A stretch of 64,000 bases of DNA from Tissierella sp032104385 (GTDB lineage: Bacteria > Bacillota > Clostridia > Tissierellales > Tissierellaceae), in assembly GCF_032104385.1 (NCBI RefSeq), contig NZ_DAMCHJ010000002.1, forward strand, positions 62,001 through 126,000. The letters are read 5' to 3'. The notes under the pieces are model-generated. The model did no database searches, was not told where the DNA came from, and was given only the letters and a program-made list of their open reading frames with translations. A program made the position numbers and the translations under genes. Below, in pieces: positions 8,991 through 17,544 of this stretch (positions within the stretch are counted from its first letter, which is position 1; the number at the start of each line of letters is the position of its first letter).

Positions 8991-10364
8991 TTAAGAAATA
9001 GTCTCTGTTTTAAGCACACTTCTTTGCCAACCATTTCTTCTATATACCCAATACCCATACAGACAAATTATGAGATTACTAAAACTCATAGAAAACCAAA
9101 TTCCAGTAGCCCCCCAATCTGTAAAACGTTTAAATAATAATATCATTGGAAGTCTTACAAACCAAAGCCTGCCTATTTCCATAGCCATTGAATATTTAGT
9201 ATTTCCAGAACCTTGAAACAGTCCCTGTAACACGCTAAATATACCCATTAAAGGCATGGATAAAGATGTATAGAATAAATAGACCAAAGCTAATTCTATA
9301 ACGGATAAATCGTCCTTTGATTGCATAAAAAAGTTAATAATAGGTTCATCAAATACTATTAATAATATGCATCCCAACATTCCTATGATAATAGTAAGTT
9401 TTAGGGCTTTGTGAAAGGCTTGTTTTACCCTATCTATTTGATTAGCACCTATATTCTGTCCTACTATTGCAGTTAATGCTGACCCTAAGCCCATAGATGG
9501 TTGCATTATTAAAGATGTTATTCTATTAACCATAGCATAAGCTGCCATTGTAGCTGTTCCATAGGATACTATAAAACCATTCAATACCATAAATCCTAAT
9601 GCAGCTCCAGATTGACCGATTGTAGATGGTACACCTACTGTAACTATCTCTTTAATTATGTCTTTATCAAATTTAAAACCTTTAAAATCTGGTTTAATTT
9701 TATTTTTTTCGCTAAATAACATAGTAAAACCAATTACTGCTAAAAATACTCTAGATGCTAATGTAGCCCAAGCTGCTCCTGCAATACCCCAATTAAATGT
9801 AAATATAAATATAGGGTCTAAAACTACATTTATAACTGCTGAAATACCACTAAGTATAGTAGGTGTTATGGTATCTCCTTGTGCATTCATCATGGAGTTA
9901 ATATTAAAGAATAAAAACATAAAAGGCAAATCTAAAAAAGTAATTCTTAAATATGTATTACTAAAATTAAATAAGTCTCCTGTGGCTCCCATTAATCTAA
10001 CAACAACTGGACTAATTATATAGCCTAAAACTGTAAATATTAATGAACTAATTATGGTAATTGCCATTAACTGGGTAGAATATTCTTTTGCTTCATTGAT
10101 TTTTCCTCCACCAACTAATTGAGATAAAAGAGAAGTTCCTGCTATAGATAAGCCAATTCCTAAAGATATAAATAAAAAATTCACAGGCCAAACAAATGCC
10201 GTAGCTGCAAAATGAACTGAAGAAATTTTACTTACCCATATTCCATCTACTAAATTATATAATGTTTGGATAAGACTATTAATCATAATTGGTATAGATA
10301 ATGTAATTAGTACTTTATAAATACTTCCTTTTAATATCATTTCTGTTTTATCTTGCTTATTCAT
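8991..10364 (-). CDS. MATE family multidrug/toxin exporter
   Basis: This 457-residue protein has about 12 hydrophobic helices in two related halves, typical of the NorM/DinF-like MATE family that exchanges Na+ or H+ for cationic drugs. Landmarks are an N-terminal IPIMINSLIQTLYNLVDGIWVSK and the repeat-half equivalent TVGVPSTIGQSGAALGFMVLN near residue 240. The start ATG follows GCGGTGG, a weak ribosome binding site. A 9-bp inverted repeat (8970-8978 with 8991-8999) overlaps the stop codon and may be a weak terminator. The substrate cannot be read from the sequence. Confidence 0.9.
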   Translation of the reverse strand: MNKQDKTEMILKGSIYKVLITLSIPIMINSLIQTLYNLVDGIWVSKISSVHFAATAFVWPVNFLFISLGIGLSIAGTSLLSQLVGGGKINEAKEYSTQLMAITIISSLIFTVLGYIISPVVVRLMGATGDLFNFSNTYLRITFLDLPFMFLFFNINSMMNAQGDTITPTILSGISAVINVVLDPIFIFTFNWGIAGAAWATLASRVFLAVIGFTMLFSEKNKIKPDFKGFKFDKDIIKEIVTVGVPSTIGQSGAALGFMVLNGFIVSYGTATMAAYAMVNRITSLIMQPSMGLGSALTAIVGQNIGANQIDRVKQAFHKALKLTIIIGMLGCILLIVFDEPIINFFMQSKDDLSVIELALVYLFYTSLSMPLMGIFSVLQGLFQGSGNTKYSMAMEIGRLWFVRLPMILLFKRFTDWGATGIWFSMSFSNLIICLYGYWVYRRNGWQRSVLKTETIS

Positions 10365-10450
10365 ATTCCACCGCTTTCTTAAATATTTCGAGTCGCTAAA
10401 TATATATTTATTATATCATTTTATTTTCAAAAAAGAAGTAGCAAAACAAA

Positions 10451-10490
10451 AATAATATAAGTTAGATGATATCATCTAACTTATATTATT
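10451..10490 (-). terminator. Perfect 40-bp palindrome, terminator of the reductase gene cluster
   Basis: Twenty-base arms with no spacer (AATAATATAAGTTAGATGAT and its exact complement) are followed on the minus strand by TTTTGTTTTGC. It lies 34 bases after the SNF symporter stop, so it probably ends the grd transcript. The arms are unusually long and perfect for a terminator in this window. Confidence 0.8.
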
Positions 10491-10524
10491 AAATAAAACA
10501 ATTAATTTTATATTGGAAACTTGT

Positions 10525-11877
10525 CTAAAATATTCCTGTAATAAATATTACTAATAAAGCTATTGGTATAACTATATTAACCAATGGTTTCCACCATTTA
10601 TATACCATAAATCCTTCTGTTCCAACATTAGTTTCTTCTTGATATTTTTCAAATTTCCAAACAAATAATGTATATATTGATAGAATCAATGCTCCTAAAG
10701 GCATCATTATATTGCCTGAAAGATAGTCAGCAAAATCGAAAAAATTTCTTCCTCCAACTAATATATCCTTCCATGGTCCTTGAGCCATTATAGTCGGAAA
10801 CCCTATAATAAATATTAATATTAAACTTACCCATACAGATTTCTTTCTATCCATTTTAAATAATTCTGTACCAGTCATTACTATTGGTTCTAAATATCCT
10901 AATGCTGAAGATAAGGCTGCAAAAAATATTAATAGGAAAAACATTGCACCAAATAGATTCCCTAAAGGTAATTGATTAAATAAATTTGACATGGTTACAA
11001 ATAATAAAGATGAGCCAGCATCTGGTTGTAATCCAAGGGCGAATATAGCTGGAAACATTACAGTTCCTGCTATTAAAGCTGCCAATACATCAAAGCCTAC
11101 TATCATTAATCCATCTGATGGTATATTACTATCCTTTTTAAGATAGGAGCCATATACAAATGCCCCTCCACTGGCAATTCCTATAGAAAAGAAACATTGC
11201 CCTAAAGCTGCTATAAGTGTCTTTCCTGTTATCTTAGAAAAGTCCACTTTCAAATACCATTTTACTCCTTCCATAGCTCCAGGAAGAGTAAGTGACCTTA
11301 TAGCTAATATAATTAACATTATAAAAAGTGTAGGCATCATTATTTTACATGCTTTTTCTATACCGTTTTCAAGCCCCTTTGATGATATTAACCCTATTAT
11401 TATTACACAAGCTAGAGTAAATCCTCCTACCACTAATGGATTAGCTGTAAAATTTGTAAATGCTTGACTATATCCTTCTGGATCAAGTCCTGCAAGTTGT
11501 CCCGATGCCATTTTTATTAAATAGGCCATTATCCAACCCATGATTTGAATATAATATGTCAAAATAATAAAAGCTGCTATAACTCCAAACCATCCAAATA
11601 AAACCCATGGGCTACCTTTCTTAGTTAAAGATCTCATACCTTCAACTGGATTAAGTTGAGTCTTGCGACCTAAACTCATTTCCATGGTAAATAAAGGTAT
11701 ACCGATCAAAACACATATTATCAAATATACAAGTACAAAAGCTCCGCCCCCATTAGTTCCTACTAAATAAGGAAATCTCCATATATTTCCCAGTCCAATT
11801 GAAAATCCTGCTGCTGCCATTATAAAACCAAATCTACTACCCCAATTTTCTCTATTATCAGTTTGCCTCTTTTCCAT
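10525..11877 (-). CDS. Sodium:neurotransmitter symporter family (SNF/LeuT-fold) transporter
   Basis: This is a Na+-coupled amino-acid-type importer. The 450-residue chain has the strongly conserved first helix region WGSRFGFIMAAAGFSIGLGN followed by IWRFPYLVGTNGGGAF, which forms the Na+ and substrate site in LeuT-fold transporters, and about 11-12 membrane segments. I chose the ATG at 11877 because AAAGGAG lies nine bases upstream; the open frame back to 11961 has no such site and overlaps a hairpin. As the last gene of the reductase cluster, it likely brings in sarcosine, glycine or another N-methyl amino acid (inference). SNF genes recur beside grd genes in amino-acid fermenters. Confidence 0.88.
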   Translation of the reverse strand: MEKRQTDNRENWGSRFGFIMAAAGFSIGLGNIWRFPYLVGTNGGGAFVLVYLIICVLIGIPLFTMEMSLGRKTQLNPVEGMRSLTKKGSPWVLFGWFGVIAAFIILTYYIQIMGWIMAYLIKMASGQLAGLDPEGYSQAFTNFTANPLVVGGFTLACVIIIGLISSKGLENGIEKACKIMMPTLFIMLIILAIRSLTLPGAMEGVKWYLKVDFSKITGKTLIAALGQCFFSIGIASGGAFVYGSYLKKDSNIPSDGLMIVGFDVLAALIAGTVMFPAIFALGLQPDAGSSLLFVTMSNLFNQLPLGNLFGAMFFLLIFFAALSSALGYLEPIVMTGTELFKMDRKKSVWVSLILIFIIGFPTIMAQGPWKDILVGGRNFFDFADYLSGNIMMPLGALILSIYTLFVWKFEKYQEETNVGTEGFMVYKWWKPLVNIVIPIALLVIFITGIF

Positions 11878-11941
11878 ATTTACACACTCCTTTGTTCTTT
11901 TCTTAACAATCCTTTGCGTAAATGTATCTCTTAATACTACC

Positions 11942-11985
11942 ATTTGGGAGAGGTGTGTCATAAAGAAGAAGATCCTCCCCCAAAT
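11942..11985 (-). other. Intercistronic hairpin between selenoprotein B gene and symporter
   Basis: Twelve-base arms (ATTTGGGAGAGG / CCTCCCCCAAAT, one mismatch) surround a 20-base loop. There is no T run after it on the minus strand, so it looks more like an RNA processing or stability element than a terminator. Confidence 0.4.
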
Positions 11986-11994
11986 AGTAAGGTA

Positions 11995-13296
11995 TTATTC
12001 AAACTGTGTAGGTTCTGTCACTTCTGTTGCTAAAGCCTCTAATGCTTTCCCAACCATTTTCTTTCTCAATGCATATTCTTCTTCCTTTGGAAGATTTGGG
12101 TTTCCAACTGGATAAGGAATTGCAATAGTCGGAACTATTCTATTAGCACCTACTGATTCAGAGATTGTAGTTATAGTAGCCATATGAACTATAGGAATGC
12201 CATATCTTTCGATTTCTTTTACCATTGTTGCACCGCAACGTGTACAGGTACCTCAAGTAGAAGTTAGTATAACACCATCTACTCCAGCTTCTTTTAACTC
12301 TTTTCCTATTTCAGTACCAAATTTTATTGCATTTCCTACAGATGTTCCTGTACCTGTAGTAGTATAGAAATACTCAAATACATTACCTATAAGACCTTCC
12401 TTTTGATATTCTTTTAGCATATCAAGAGGTGCTATTCTATCAGGAATTTCATTTGCATATACAGGGTCAAATCCACCGTGAATTGTACAATATTCCCCTG
12501 TAAGTGCCTCTTTACCGCTTACGTCATATTTCCCCCATTTTTGAGCACTAGCTGATTGAATTCTATCAGGGTTTCCTAATGGAACCATTCCACCGCTGGT
12601 TACTAATGCAATAGTTGCTTTACTTAAATCTTTTATCGCTACTGCTGGATCTACTTTATCAAATACTGGCATTGGTAATTCTGTTTCGAAAGGTTCATTA
12701 TTTAAACGAGCTATTAACATTTCTACTGCTCTTTGTGAGCCTCTTTTATCTGAAAAGACAGTAAGTCTTTTTCCTTGAGAAATATAACCTTCCTCCTCTG
12801 GAAGACCTATTTCTTCATCTTTCATTAATTTAATTGTAAGTTTAGCCATTACAGGTAATGCTTTACGCATACCAGCTGCTGAATCTGTTACACTTACAAC
12901 TAATGCCTTAGCTCTACATACATCTAATCCTGGATTTTCTATATACATACCTGTAACCACAGGAATTCCCAACTCATCTACTACAGCATTGGCAACTCCA
13001 GCACATGCCATTCCATATCTCCCTGCATTAAAAGCTGGTCCTGCTACAATTATATCTGGATTTTGTTCCTTAACTACATTCATTATATATTCTAAAGCTT
13101 CTTCTTTATTTTCATTAAAGTAGTTATCACCACAAATTAATGTTCCTATTACTTCTCCTTCTTCTCCAAGAAAACTATTAAATCCTAATGCTGGTCCAAT
13201 ATTTTCATTCTTGAAAATCGGTGCCATTCCAGCTTGTTCTTCTCCACCTATTTGACCAAAGAATTGATTAACATAATATAATACCTTGAATTTCAT
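11995..13296 (-). CDS. grdF: Glycine/sarcosine/betaine reductase component B gamma subunit, selenoprotein (probably sarcosine-specific GrdF)
   Basis: The frame is interrupted by one TGA at 12253-12255 and continues to 11995; read through as selenocysteine it gives 433 residues, the normal family length. The break lies exactly at the active site: GVILTST-Sec348-GTCTRCGATM, a UxxCxxC motif typical of GrdB/GrdF/GrdH. A short GTTGC-GGT-GCAAC hairpin 13 bases after the TGA could be part of the SECIS. The selenol attacks the Schiff-base-bound substrate to form a carboxymethyl selenoether that passes to GrdA (family knowledge). The gene starts 24 bases after the component B proprotein gene with AAGGAGGAGG. 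The GrdF rather than GrdB assignment rests on the neighbouring N-carbamoylsarcosine amidase, not on residues. Confidence 0.9.
12253..12255 (-). other. UGA selenocysteine codon of the component B selenoprotein
   Basis: TGA in frame at codon 348, followed by GGTACCTGTACACGTTGCGG. The flanking peptide TST-U-GTCTRC is conserved through the stop, and no other frame continues the protein. Confidence 0.92.
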
Positions 13297-13320
13297 ATTT
13301 CCTCCTCCTTTCCAAGCTAA

Positions 13321-14607
13321 TTAATATAATTTAACTGTACAGTTATGATATCCAATTTCTGATGTTGCTCCTATTACTGCGTTCAACTCGCATTTCAAGC
13401 TCCCATCTTCTTCCAAGCAGCCTTCCCAACCTCCTGCTAAAGTTGCAATTGCCTTGTCATTTCCTATTACTCTATCTGCTGGTTGTAATGTAACTACATG
13501 ACTTACATTTCCTGTAGACACTACTGCCACTGCTTCTTTAGCTGTATCTGCCAATGGTTGACTCATTCCATCCCATCCTGAACATTCATCAGTTATTAGT
13601 ACTGTCTTTATTCCTGAGTCTTCTAATCTCTTACAAATCATTAGTAAGTCAGAGTCTGGATTACCATAACCTTCTTCAGATATAATAACTCCATCTGCTC
13701 CTAAGCTCTTACATAATTTTGCTGTATAATCACAAGTTCTAAATTTACCTTCAAGAGTAGTTAACTCTGGAGTAAGTATTACACCTAAGAAGTTGATAGT
13801 TTTACCATGTTGAGCATATAAATCAAGAATTGCTGAGTTATTTTGATGTTGATAAGTAGTTATCTTATCACATGCTGCAACACAGTTACCACTGATTATT
13901 GCCCCGTCTAATTCCTCATTTGGATGTAGAAGAGTTGGCAATATCAATTGACTATTAACTCCATAGATATATCCATCATGTAATAATCCTTGAGAAATAA
14001 GCATTTCTACATATGCAACCTTCGGCAAATTTGGATATTTCTTACTTTCCTCATCATGACTACCTATTTCATATGTTAAAACTTCATCTGGTTCTACGTT
14101 TCTTCCAGCTTCCCCTACAAATTCTGCTGCTTTAAGTCCTGCTAGTCTAACAGTTGTTTCATGAACATGTGGTGCTAATCCTTCTACAGGTATAATATCT
14201 ACTACTAGGTTGAAAGTCTTTGAAAATGGAGTCCATTTTGCACCTTCACCCCACATATCAACTACACCTTCTTGAAATCCTACAATATCTCCTACAGTTA
14301 CAACAGCTGCACCATAAAGTACGTTTACTTTTCCTTCACCTAATTGTGCTATTTTACTAGATACTCCCGGGAAACCATTTCCTGTTCCCTCAATTTTTAC
14401 TCTTGGCTCAATAACGTCCTTTACTGGAATAATCCTTACCTTTTCTCCAGGTCTAGCTACATCAAGCTTTACTTCCTTAATTCTATCATCTTCTTTAAGC
14501 TTTTTAACTAATTCCTCTTGATTTACTGTTAGAATTCCATTTTTTACAACAGTTTCATTTCCTAACTGTATGTCTTTAATATGAATTCTTCTAAGTTCTA
14601 GTTTCAA
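13321..14607 (-). CDS. grdG: Glycine/sarcosine/betaine reductase component B proprotein (alpha/beta; probably GrdG)
   Basis: This 428-residue proprotein is cleaved in front of a cysteine to give two subunits and a carbonyl (pyruvoyl-type) cofactor that binds the amino group of the substrate. The processing site is visible as GAIISGN241-C242-VAACDK, the position known for GrdE-type proteins. The C-terminal half carries CSGWDGMSQPLAD and TGNVSHVVTLQPADRVIG, both typical of the family. The start is TTG at 14607, nine bases after GGAGG; no ATG is better placed. It is followed by the selenoprotein subunit 24 bases away. GrdE (glycine), GrdG (sarcosine) and GrdI (betaine) are close relatives; sarcosine is favoured here by context only. 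Confidence 0.9.
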   Translation of the reverse strand: MKLELRRIHIKDIQLGNETVVKNGILTVNQEELVKKLKEDDRIKEVKLDVARPGEKVRIIPVKDVIEPRVKIEGTGNGFPGVSSKIAQLGEGKVNVLYGAAVVTVGDIVGFQEGVVDMWGEGAKWTPFSKTFNLVVDIIPVEGLAPHVHETTVRLAGLKAAEFVGEAGRNVEPDEVLTYEIGSHDEESKKYPNLPKVAYVEMLISQGLLHDGYIYGVNSQLILPTLLHPNEELDGAIISGNCVAACDKITTYQHQNNSAILDLYAQHGKTINFLGVILTPELTTLEGKFRTCDYTAKLCKSLGADGVIISEEGYGNPDSDLLMICKRLEDSGIKTVLITDECSGWDGMSQPLADTAKEAVAVVSTGNVSHVVTLQPADRVIGNDKAIATLAGGWEGCLEEDGSLKCELNAVIGATSEIGYHNCTVKLY

Positions 14608-14637
14608 GGAAAGCCACCTCCACTTTATTTGTAATTT

Positions 14638-15021
14638 TTAATTATAAATTCTTTTAAACTCCTCTAATGAGGATTTTAAAAGTTCACTATCAATTAAAGC
14701 ATAGTCTTCAGCATTTACTATATCTGGTTTTCTAACTTTCATATGTTTTTTATAGTTTGATATGCTGTTTTCAATTGTTTCTATATAAATATCATTTATC
14801 TTTTGTAATTTCTCACCAATTATAATTGAACGATATGGGGAGAAAAACATTCTTATACTTGCTCCTAGAGGGTGATTGATAAGTTCAAAACCTGAATGAA
14901 CTAAATCTCTAACCTTAAATAACACATCTTCAAAGCTACCTTCAACAAAAACAACTTGGTTATAGCTATCTTTTACATTTGGATTGTTAGTTACTATTTG
15001 ATAATTCATATTATCCGTCAT
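14638..15021 (-). CDS. grdX: GrdX family protein
   Basis: This 127-residue protein of unknown biochemical role is regularly found inside glycine/sarcosine reductase operons. It shows the family opening IVTNNPNVKDSY and the LINHPLGASIRMFFSPYRSIII core. There are no membrane segments or cysteines. The ATG at 15021 is preceded by GGGAGGAG at a slightly long distance. It lies between the grdA stop (57 bases upstream) and the TTG of the component B proprotein (30 bases downstream), so all are probably one transcript. A second, diverged member is at 28498-28884. Confidence 0.88.
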   Translation of the reverse strand: MTDNMNYQIVTNNPNVKDSYNQVVFVEGSFEDVLFKVRDLVHSGFELINHPLGASIRMFFSPYRSIIIGEKLQKINDIYIETIENSISNYKKHMKVRKPDIVNAEDYALIDSELLKSSLEEFKRIYN

Positions 15022-15077
15022 AAATTTTTCTCCTCCCTATCATCCCTATAGAATATTGATACTTGCCTAATTAATTA

Positions 15078-15551
15078 TTAAAATTTTGTAAATTCATCTC
15101 TCATTGATTTTACTTCTTCAATTATTGCATCAATATCTAAAACCATTTCCATCATACCAATTTGCTCGTCATATACATCAGCATTTACTGACTCTTTAAA
15201 CTCTGGTTCTACTGCATGATATACTTTAAGTCCCAACGGAACTCCTGCTAATGGACCTGCAAAAGTTGGGTCTCCTGCTGTAACTGTTTCAGCTGCTAAT
15301 CCTGCCGATTCAGCTTCTGCACCACCGATTAATACTAGCATATTTTCTGCACCGTATTTTTCAGTTAAATCTTTAACCCTTTTTTGATTTTCTAAGTCCA
15401 TTGCACCTGCAGCTGTTCAGACAAAACATTCAGTTGCTGAAAATACTACTTCTGCAGGAGTGGTCTTTATACATTCTTCCATAGCTGGTCCTGGTATACC
15501 ATCTCTGTCTCCAATAATGATAACTTTTGTGCTATCGTTAAAAATTGACAC
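15078..15551 (-). CDS. grdA: Glycine/sarcosine/betaine reductase complex selenoprotein A
   Basis: GrdA is the small shared carrier that receives the carboxymethyl group from component B and hands it to component C as a ketene-level thioester, being reoxidised to a mixed selenide-sulfide. Read with one in-frame TGA (15417-15419) as selenocysteine, it is 157 residues, the family size. The active site is SATECFV-Sec45-TAAGAMDLENQ, with Cys42 and Sec45 forming the CxxU redox pair. The N-terminus DSTKVIIIGDRDGIPGPAME is diagnostic. The start is GTG at 15551 after AAGGAAGTGGCAAG. A consensus sigma-A promoter lies about 65 bases upstream of the start. An annotation made without selenocysteine keeps only the C-terminal 107 residues. 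Confidence 0.95.
15417..15419 (-). other. UGA selenocysteine codon of GrdA
   Basis: TGA in frame at codon 45 between CFV and TAAGAMDLENQ, exactly where all GrdA proteins carry selenocysteine. Confidence 0.95.
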
Positions 15552-15613
15552 CTTGCCACTTCCTTTCTTTTTGGTCTTGTTTGTTAAGTGTTTTTCTCTT
15601 GTTTCTTTATTAC

Positions 15614-15642
15614 ATTGTATATGTTTTTTAATTGTATTTCAA
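15614..15642 (-). promoter_or_regulatory. Sigma-A promoter of the grdA-grdX-grdG-grdF transcript
   Basis: On the minus strand: -35 TTGAAA (15637-15642), 17-base spacer, -10 TACAAT (15614-15619). The predicted start near 15607 leaves a leader of about 56 bases before the GTG of grdA. Confidence 0.75.
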
Positions 15643-15683
15643 GTGTATTTTAACAAAATCATAAGTAAATTTCAAAAAATATT

Positions 15684-15731
15684 AAAAGCTCTAATTTTAA
15701 ATGACCAAAATCACCTAAAATTAGAGCTTTT
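15684..15731 (-). terminator. Terminator after the GntR regulator
   Basis: Perfect 16-bp arms (AAAAGCTCTAATTTTA / TAAAATTAGAGCTTTT) with a 16-base loop, followed on the minus strand by TTTTAATATTTTTT. It separates the regulator from the grdA promoter. Confidence 0.85.
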
Positions 15732-15740
15732 TAAAAATTT

Positions 15741-16391
15741 CTATAACATTTCTTTTTTTATTTTAAGAACAAACTCATCTATATGCTCCCTAGCATATTT
15801 TTCTGCTTTATCCAAATCTTTTTCCTTTATTGCCTCTAATACCTTTCCCAAAGTATGGCTAAAAAGTTCAATACTATCAAAATACTGCTCACAATAATGC
15901 CATAATCTTTCTGTATGATAATGTAGTGATGTTAATATTTCTTGTAACCAGGGGTTCCCACAACTTGTAAATATAATATCATGGAATCTTTCATCATCAT
16001 TAATAGCATTTTGATAATCTTTATTTATATCATAACTCTTAAGTCTAGATATTATTTCCTCAAGTTCAACAAGATTCTCATTACTTATCCTTTCAACTGC
16101 AAGTCTAGCTGCAAATGGATCTAGTTCTCTTGTGACTTCAAATATATGTTTCATCTGCTTAAAATCAATTGGAGTTACTTGTGCACCAAATCTTGGTACA
16201 ATATTTAAAAGTTTATCTCCATGTAATAACTGAAACACCCTTCTAATTGGTGTTCTACTCATATTAAATTCATCTGCTACATCGACTTCATTCAAAACTT
16301 GTCCAGGCTCGTATTCAAGATGAATAATCCTACTCTTCAATATTTCATATATATCATCTGTATCTAATTTGCTATCACTCATTGTCGTCAT
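15741..16391 (-). CDS. GntR family regulator, FadR/FCD subfamily
   Basis: This DNA-binding regulator has an N-terminal winged helix (residues 10-75; LNEVDVADEFNMSRTPIRRVFQ is the recognition region) and an all-helical C-terminal FCD ligand domain. The domain has metal/ligand-type residues DERFHDIIF near residue 124 and YHTERLWHYCEQY near 160. FCD regulators usually repress catabolic genes until a small carboxylate or amino acid binds. It sits directly upstream of grdA and downstream of the membrane protein genes, so local control is likely (inference). ATG at 16391 is possible, but AAGGGG lies only one base before it; the second ATG at 16382 has better spacing. Confidence 0.88.
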   Translation of the reverse strand: MTTMSDSKLDTDDIYEILKSRIIHLEYEPGQVLNEVDVADEFNMSRTPIRRVFQLLHGDKLLNIVPRFGAQVTPIDFKQMKHIFEVTRELDPFAARLAVERISNENLVELEEIISRLKSYDINKDYQNAINDDERFHDIIFTSCGNPWLQEILTSLHYHTERLWHYCEQYFDSIELFSHTLGKVLEAIKEKDLDKAEKYAREHIDEFVLKIKKEML

Positions 16392-16421
16392 ACCCCTTAC
16401 TTAAAGTTATTATTAAGTATT

Positions 16422-16450
16422 ATTATATTGGTTAATCGTAAAATAATCAA
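16422..16450 (-). promoter_or_regulatory. Sigma-A promoter of the GntR regulator
   Basis: On the minus strand: -35 TTGATT (16445-16450), 17-base spacer, -10 TATAAT (16422-16427), ending about 30 bases before the first ATG. Confidence 0.7.
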
Positions 16451-16492
16451 ATAGAAAGATTTAATATATTGTTATATTTATATTACTGAGAT

Positions 16493-16532
16493 AATAACTG
16501 CCCTTCAAACTTTAAAATTGAGGGCAGTTATT
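16493..16532 (-). terminator. Stem-loop after the membrane protein genes
   Basis: AATAACTGCCCTTCAA pairs with TTGAGGGCAGTTATT with one bulged base. It lies just past the stop of the 98-residue membrane protein. There is no clear T run, so termination may be partial. Confidence 0.6.
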
Positions 16533-16534
16533 GT

Positions 16535-16831
16535 TTATTTCAGACATTCTTTTAAAATAATTTTCCCATCCTTAAGTACTATAGAATCAAGAAATCCTGA
16601 TATTGTTATAGATATTACACCAAGGACTAAGCTCATAGATGTCAAAACTACTGCATCAAACAAGCTCCCAGTTGCAAAGTAATTTGCACAGCCTATAAAA
16701 GTAACTTCAGCTGTAAAAAAAATTGGAATGCCTCGTAGAGTTATCATAGCAAAGGTTAGGACAAAAACTATTAGTACTAATGTAATAGCTGTTATTCCTA
16801 TTGAAATAGGGCTACCTAAATATTTTTTCAC
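16535..16831 (-). CDS. Small two- to three-helix membrane protein, unknown function
   Basis: This 98-residue hydrophobic protein has segments at about residues 10-32 (IGITAITLVLIVFVLTFAMI), 38-52 and 57-80. I do not recognise a family. It starts at GTG (16831) after AGGTG and lies nine bases after the stop of the 228-residue membrane protein. It is therefore likely a subunit of the same transporter-like complex as the two genes upstream (inference). Its tail ends in KDGKIILKECLK. Confidence 0.65.
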   Translation of the reverse strand: MKKYLGSPISIGITAITLVLIVFVLTFAMITLRGIPIFFTAEVTFIGCANYFATGSLFDAVVLTSMSLVLGVISITISGFLDSIVLKDGKIILKECLK

Positions 16832-16839
16832 TTTAACAC

Positions 16840-17526
16840 CTATTCTTCATTTATTTTTCTACACTTTTTCTTATAAGAATACATTGAAAAACCAATTGTA
16901 CTAAATACACATATTGGAACCAATAGAATAGTTGGTATTACTTTTACAACACCTAATAAAACAGCAGCTATAGAAATACCAAAAACTCCATACTTCGGAT
17001 ATTTAACTGCAAATAATGCAAACAATGCTCCAAATATTGATGGTAAAACGAAATCTAAAGCTTCTATAACTATAGGTGGAAAGTAATTAAATAATGTTTT
17101 TCCAGCAAAAGCTGCTATAGTAACAACTATAATATTAGTTATTATTGACCCAGCCATTCCCAATGTTGCTACTATTTCAGCTTCTGGAGTTCCAGATTCG
17201 ACTCCAAGGACATCCTGCGCTACAACTGCACAAGGAACCCTCATGTTTGCAATGTTACCTGACAAAAATGCCATATAAGTACCCGATACCCCTAATATTG
17301 GAAAATAAGAAATAGGTGTTACAAAATATTCTGCACCATAAATAGATGCTATTAAGAACCATCCTGTTAAAATTGTCTTTACATCTGGTATGGCTCCATA
17401 TCTTATCCATAAATACAATGGAGGGAAAAAACAAAAAGGTATAGCTAGTAACAAAGTCCACTTACCTGCTTTTATAATTTCTTTAGTGAAAATATCATCG
17501 AAATTTTTTTTAGAGCTATTATCCAT
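16840..17526 (-). CDS. Membrane protein of a putative solute transporter, unknown family
   Basis: This 228-residue protein has about six hydrophobic segments after a polar 25-residue N-terminus (MDNSSKKNFDDIFTKEIIKA). Notable segments are FVTPISYFPILGVSGTYMAF, GSIITNIIVVTIAAFAG and FVLPSIFGALFALFAVKYPK. The inner-membrane tail is basic (YKKKCRK). It lies 18 bases after the DUF5058-like gene and nine before the 98-residue protein. The three proteins together have the look of a multi-subunit transporter with no ABC ATPase. The position between an N-carbamoylsarcosine-amidase-like gene and sarcosine reductase suggests uptake of the amidase substrate or its precursor. This is inference; the sequence alone does not show a substrate. 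Confidence 0.65.
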   Translation of the reverse strand: MDNSSKKNFDDIFTKEIIKAGKWTLLLAIPFCFFPPLYLWIRYGAIPDVKTILTGWFLIASIYGAEYFVTPISYFPILGVSGTYMAFLSGNIANMRVPCAVVAQDVLGVESGTPEAEIVATLGMAGSIITNIIVVTIAAFAGKTLFNYFPPIVIEALDFVLPSIFGALFALFAVKYPKYGVFGISIAAVLLGVVKVIPTILLVPICVFSTIGFSMYSYKKKCRKINEE

Positions 17527-17544
17527 AAAAACACCTCCAATTAA

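Noticed and set aside
11878..11961. 28-codon N-terminal extension of the SNF symporter
   Set aside because: No ribosome binding site, overlaps a hairpin, and the residues do not resemble the family N-terminus.
11995..13296. Component B selenoprotein gene as a nonsense-mutated pseudogene
   Set aside because: The TGA lies exactly at the known selenocysteine position and sequence similarity continues through it.
17255..17461. 68-codon minus-strand frame overlapping the 228-residue membrane protein
   Set aside because: Out-of-frame shadow of 16840-17526 with no start site of its own.
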